In this document: in pieces, positions 2,481 to 5,334 of the stretch
Layout: each line of letters opens with the position of its first letter
How positions within the stretch are numbered: the stretch's first letter is position 1
Assembly (NCBI GenBank): GCA_964600165.1
Contig: CAZRIP010000159.1
Coordinates: 1 to 5,334 of the forward strand
Reading direction: 5' to 3'
Source: CAZRIP01 sp964600165
Lineage (GTDB): Bacteria; Elusimicrobiota; Elusimicrobia; UBA1565; UBA9628
DNA length: 5,334 bases
Made by a program: the position numbers and the translations under genes
Notes under the pieces: generated by a model
Told to the model about the DNA's origin: nothing
The model's database searches: none
What the model saw: only the letters and a program-made list of their open reading frames with translations

Positions 2481-5334
2481 GGCGAGATCGAGGGGCCGCG
2501 CATCAGCGGCGATCCAACCGTCTCGGCGGTCAACCCGATCCAGCCGGTCAACGGGCTCAACGCGCCTCTTGATCTTAAAATAGCTCCGATCGACGCCGCT
2601 CTTCCCGGCGCGGCGTTGCCCGCCGGCGCCGTTCCTTCCCTTATAATCCCCGGCCAGACGCTGGCCGCGCCGAACGCTCAACTGATCATCCCCGGGCAGA
2701 CCGCGACGCCCGCCAAGTCCGTAACGATCTATCTGCCCAACGGCCAGGTCTATCAGCCGGGGGCGACGGCCAAGCCCGAGACGGTCCAGGGGCGCCTCGA
2801 GGCCGTTTCTCAGGGCATCGACCGCGCCGCGTCCGCGCCGAACGCCGGCGTGAGCGAGGTCAAGGGCGCGATCGATCGCGGGTTCGAAGGCGGCGCCAAC
2901 GGCGAGGGCACCGCCGCCGTTTCCGCCGGCCCCTCCGTCGCGAGTCCGAACTACGAAAAGCTTCCGCCCTACTTGAGGCCTTATGCGCGCGAGAAGGATC
3001 GCGCCGCGCGCGCGCAGGCCGAGCCGCCGGCCCCGTCGCTGTTGAGCCGCGCGGCGGCGGTCTTCGGCGGGCTGTTCGCGCCGAAACAGGCGCCGAAAGA
3101 TCGCCAAGAGCCCAAGCTCGAGCTGCCCGCTTCCGTCGCGCCGGCCCCGGCCGCGCCGGCCGTCCCCGCGATTTCCGAGCCGCAGCTCCAGCAGTTCGAG
3201 GTCGCGTTCAAGCAGACGGCCAAGGGCGGCGGCCCCGTCAAGCGCGTCTACGCGTTCTTCAACTCGGACGGGACGTTCCGCGACAGCGACGGCATCCGCC
3301 AGCGGCCGTCCAACGGCAAGAGCAAGGGCATCGCGCTCGAGATCGTCGTCACGGACGATCCGGCGATCGCGCTCGATCCGACCTCCTCGCACAACGCCGC
3401 CGTTTTCGGCCAGTTCAAGCGGAAGGTCAGCCGCGCCGAGCCGGTCGGCGGTCTCGACAAGGCGACGGCCTTCGTCGACGCCGTCTCGCGGGCTCGCATC
3501 GCCCGCGCGGCGGGGACCGCCGCCGTGGCGAAGGCGGTCGCGCCCGAGGCGTCGCCGGCTCCCGCGCCGCAGCGCGTGGCTGTTCCGCCCGATCTGATCA
3601 AGGCGGCGCCCGCGAGCGCTCCGTCCGCTCCCAAGGCGATTTCCGATTCCTCGATCGACGAGCCTCCCGCGCCGGGCTCTTTCAAAAAGTCGGCCGGCGC
3701 ATGGACCCTGCCCTTCGCTCCGAACGTCAAGGTCGGCGACCTGATCGACGCCGCGGTCGTCATCGGCGCGGCGTCGGGGCTCGGCTGGTGGCTCGCTCCG
3801 GCTTATCTGCCGATGATCGCCGGCGGCGCGGCCCTGCTCGCGCTGGGCTACGTCGCCCGCAAGCGCGCGGTCAACGCCAAATTCCAGTCCGAGTCCAAGC
3901 TCAAGCCGAGCGTCCCGGCCAAGACCCTCGATTCCGTGCTGCCTCCCGATCGCGTCGTCACGCCGGCTCCGGCCAAGCAGGCGACGCCGGCGGCGCAGCC
4001 GGCCCCGGCCCCGGCCCCGGTTCCGGCGCAGCAGCCTGCGGCGCAGACCGCGGCCCCCGCGAAGCCGTCCGCGGCGCCCGCTCCGGCTCCGGCCGCGCAG
4101 CCCGAGGCCCCGAAACCCGCGCCGGCGCAGCAGTCCCCGACGCCGAAGGCCCCTGAGAAAGTTTCTCCCGTCGTCCAGATCGCCCAAGTCGCGTTGAGCG
4201 CCGGGGCGAGCTGGTTCGGCTACCAAATGGGCGCGCGCGCCGCTTTCGTCTTGCTCGGCATCTCCGGCGGACCGATGGGAATGGCCGCCAGCGTGCTCGG
4301 AGGCATGCTCTTCGGCGCCTTGGCGGGGGCGATCGCGAAGACGTCGGGCGGCGGCGCCCGCGGCCTGCGCAACCTCGCGATCACGAGCGTCCTGGCCATG
4401 GCCGCCGGCATGATCGCGCAACAGCTCGTTCCGGGCGTCGGCGGCCTGATCGCGCTGCCGGTCGTCGCCGTGCTCGCTCCGATCGCTCTCGCGCGCCTCT
4501 TCCCCGCTCCGAAGCCCGCGCCGCAGCCGGCCAAGCCGGCTGCTTCAGAGGCCGCCAAGCCGTCGGCTCCTGAAGCGTCGTCCGCAAGCAAAACGCGGCC
4601 CGATCAGCCGGTCACCAAGGTCGAAGAGAAGAAGGAGCTGACGCCGTCGGTCGCGCAGCCTGCCGCCGCCGCGGCGGATAAGAACGTTCCCGATGCCTCT
4701 ACGTTATCCCCCGATTCGGCCCGGGCCAAGTCCGTGGATAACTCCAGGCTGCCCGATTTCATCTCCGCCAAGAATCAAGACGCGCTCGTCAAGGCGTTCC
4801 AGGCCGCCGGCGGTTCCTGGGACGAGGTCAAGTCCTTTTATTTCACGATCGGCGTCGACGGCTCCGTCGCCTCGGTCGCGCAGATCGCTCCGGCCTTCGC
4901 CGGCGCGGACGCGGTGATCCTCGAGGCGCGGCGGACCGACGAGGGAACCTTCGCCTTCGAGCGCGGGATCTTCGGCCAGCTCAACGATCGCAATCAGAAG
5001 GCGCTCGATCGCCTCGAGGCGCGCGCCGTCGCCCGGGCCCAGGACGAGGCCGAAGCGGCGCTCGCGCGCGCTCCCGGCGAGTCGAACCCCGCCTTCGAGG
5101 CGCGCGTCAAGGACGAGCGGCGCAAGGCCGGCGAGGAATCCGTCAATCGCGGCGACGGGCGGGCCGTCTTCGACGTCGTCAACGCGGCGATCGCGGATCT
5201 TGGGACCTACAATCAGGAGCTGGAGCGCTACGGCCTCGACCTCGCGGTCTCGCCGGGCGGGCGCGCCGCGCTCGCCGCCGCGCGGGCTTCCGGCAAGGCC
5301 CCGGCGACCTACGCCAAGCTCCCGGCGGACGCGC
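2379..5334 (+). CDS. Very large exported, membrane-associated Ala/Pro-rich protein of unknown function (3' truncated by window edge)
   Basis: An open frame of at least 985 codons with no stop before the right edge. I do not recognise the family. In order: signal peptide at about 1-34; low-complexity region with two LIIPGQT repeats (88-94 and 102-108); small domain A at about 273-347; Ala/Pro linker; hydrophobic hairpin at about 455-493 containing GLGWWLAPAYLP; second Ala/Pro/Gln linker at about 528-593; hydrophobic block at about 596-707 with four or so segments and GxxxG-type glycine spacing; third linker at about 710-780; domain B at about 806-867, similar to A; then a charged Ala/Arg/Glu-rich helical region from about 870. 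The signal peptide plus later hydrophobic blocks suggest an inner-membrane protein with long periplasmic linkers. ATG 2379 is chosen because an in-frame TAG lies at 2337-2339 and only a TTG intervenes. A 687-residue antisense frame covers the first two thirds but is judged a GC shadow. There is no catalytic motif. Confidence 0.82.
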   Translation, partial: MHPNWARLRKALAVGLSAALIVMTPGPAAYQAFAGEIEGPRISGDPTVSAVNPIQPVNGLNAPLDLKIAPIDAALPGAALPAGAVPSLIIPGQTLAAPNAQLIIPGQTATPAKSVTIYLPNGQVYQPGATAKPETVQGRLEAVSQGIDRAASAPNAGVSEVKGAIDRGFEGGANGEGTAAVSAGPSVASPNYEKLPPYLRPYAREKDRAARAQAEPPAPSLLSRAAAVFGGLFAPKQAPKDRQEPKLELPASVAPAPAAPAVPAISEPQLQQFEVAFKQTAKGGGPVKRVYAFFNSDGTFRDSDGIRQRPSNGKSKGIALEIVVTDDPAIALDPTSSHNAAVFGQFKRKVSRAEPVGGLDKATAFVDAVSRARIARAAGTAAVAKAVAPEASPAPAPQRVAVPPDLIKAAPASAPSAPKAISDSSIDEPPAPGSFKKSAGAWTLPFAPNVKVGDLIDAAVVIGAASGLGWWLAPAYLPMIAGGAALLALGYVARKRAVNAKFQSESKLKPSVPAKTLDSVLPPDRVVTPAPAKQATPAAQPAPAPAPVPAQQPAAQTAAPAKPSAAPAPAPAAQPEAPKPAPAQQSPTPKAPEKVSPVVQIAQVALSAGASWFGYQMGARAAFVLLGISGGPMGMAASVLGGMLFGALAGAIAKTSGGGARGLRNLAITSVLAMAAGMIAQQLVPGVGGLIALPVVAVLAPIALARLFPAPKPAPQPAKPAASEAAKPSAPEASSASKTRPDQPVTKVEEKKELTPSVAQPAAAAADKNVPDASTLSPDSARAKSVDNSRLPDFISAKNQDALVKAFQAAGGSWDEVKSFYFTIGVDGSVASVAQIAPAFAGADAVILEARRTDEGTFAFERGIFGQLNDRNQKALDRLEARAVARAQDEAEAALARAPGESNPAFEARVKDERRKAGEESVNRGDGRAVFDVVNAAIADLGTYNQELERYGLDLAVSPGGRAALAAARASGKAPATYAKLPADA
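2640..2702 (+). repeat. Two in-frame copies of an LIIPGQT-coding unit
   Basis: LIIPGQT is encoded at 2640-2660 and again at 2682-2702, a spacing of 14 residues. The DNA of the two copies is related but not identical, with different third positions, so the protein motif rather than the DNA appears to be kept. A related LPNGQ motif follows at about residues 118-122. The role is unknown; it may be a short extracytoplasmic repeat. Confidence 0.55.
4001..4020 (+). repeat. In-frame GGCCCC hexanucleotide tandem repeat in the second Ala/Pro linker
   Basis: Three tandem copies of GGCCCC plus a partial fourth (GG) encode alternating Ala-Pro within the linker at residues about 528-593. The unit is 6 bases, so slippage would lengthen or shorten the linker by Ala-Pro pairs without shifting the frame. 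Confidence 0.6.

Noticed and set aside
2358..4421. A 687-codon open frame on the minus strand
   Set aside because: Its translation is mostly Arg/Gly-rich low complexity with no domain pattern. The + strand frame has a signal peptide, coherent hydrophobic segments, an internal domain repeat and a promoter next to its start.

Overview
The window is 5.3 kb of GC-rich bacterial chromosome (about two thirds G+C by eye). It holds four genes, all on the + strand, and two of them run off the ends. No rRNA, tRNA, CRISPR array or phage module is visible. The organism cannot be fixed from the sequence. High GC, a RAYT-type transposase and a very large Ala/Pro-rich envelope protein would fit several environmental lineages. 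Elusimicrobiota or a deltaproteobacterial-type lineage is only my guess, and I could not check it.

Layout. (1) Bases 2-274 are the C-terminal end of a TPR-like protein. (2) Bases 271-1302 encode a complete two-TM RCK potassium channel of the MthK type. It overlaps the TPR gene by 4 bases (ATGA), so the two probably form one operon. (3) Bases 1303-1350 are a short promoter-like gap, followed at 1351-2250 by a complete REP-associated tyrosine transposase (RAYT, Y1_Tnp/HUH superfamily) with a DnaA-like C-terminal domain. Its HUH motif is altered. (4) Bases 2251-2378 hold an element end, a likely intrinsic terminator and a second promoter. (5) From 2379 past the right edge runs a very large exported, membrane-associated protein of at least 985 residues that I do not recognise. 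It has a signal peptide, two Ala/Pro-rich linkers, two hydrophobic blocks and what looks like a duplicated small domain.

The genes do not form one obvious pathway. The TPR/channel pair looks like ordinary chromosome, the RAYT unit sits between it and the envelope protein, and the envelope gene has its own promoter. The best leads are four. First, an AGGAGG motif made of the only two AGG codons in the channel gene lies just before Met106, the place where MthK is known to start a free RCK subunit. Second, a perfect 9-bp inverted repeat is centred on the RAYT start codon. Third, the RAYT has a displaced or lost HUH histidine together with other changes at conserved positions. Fourth, the envelope protein contains an ungapped internal domain repeat. 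Both the RAYT and the envelope gene also look leaderless or nearly so.
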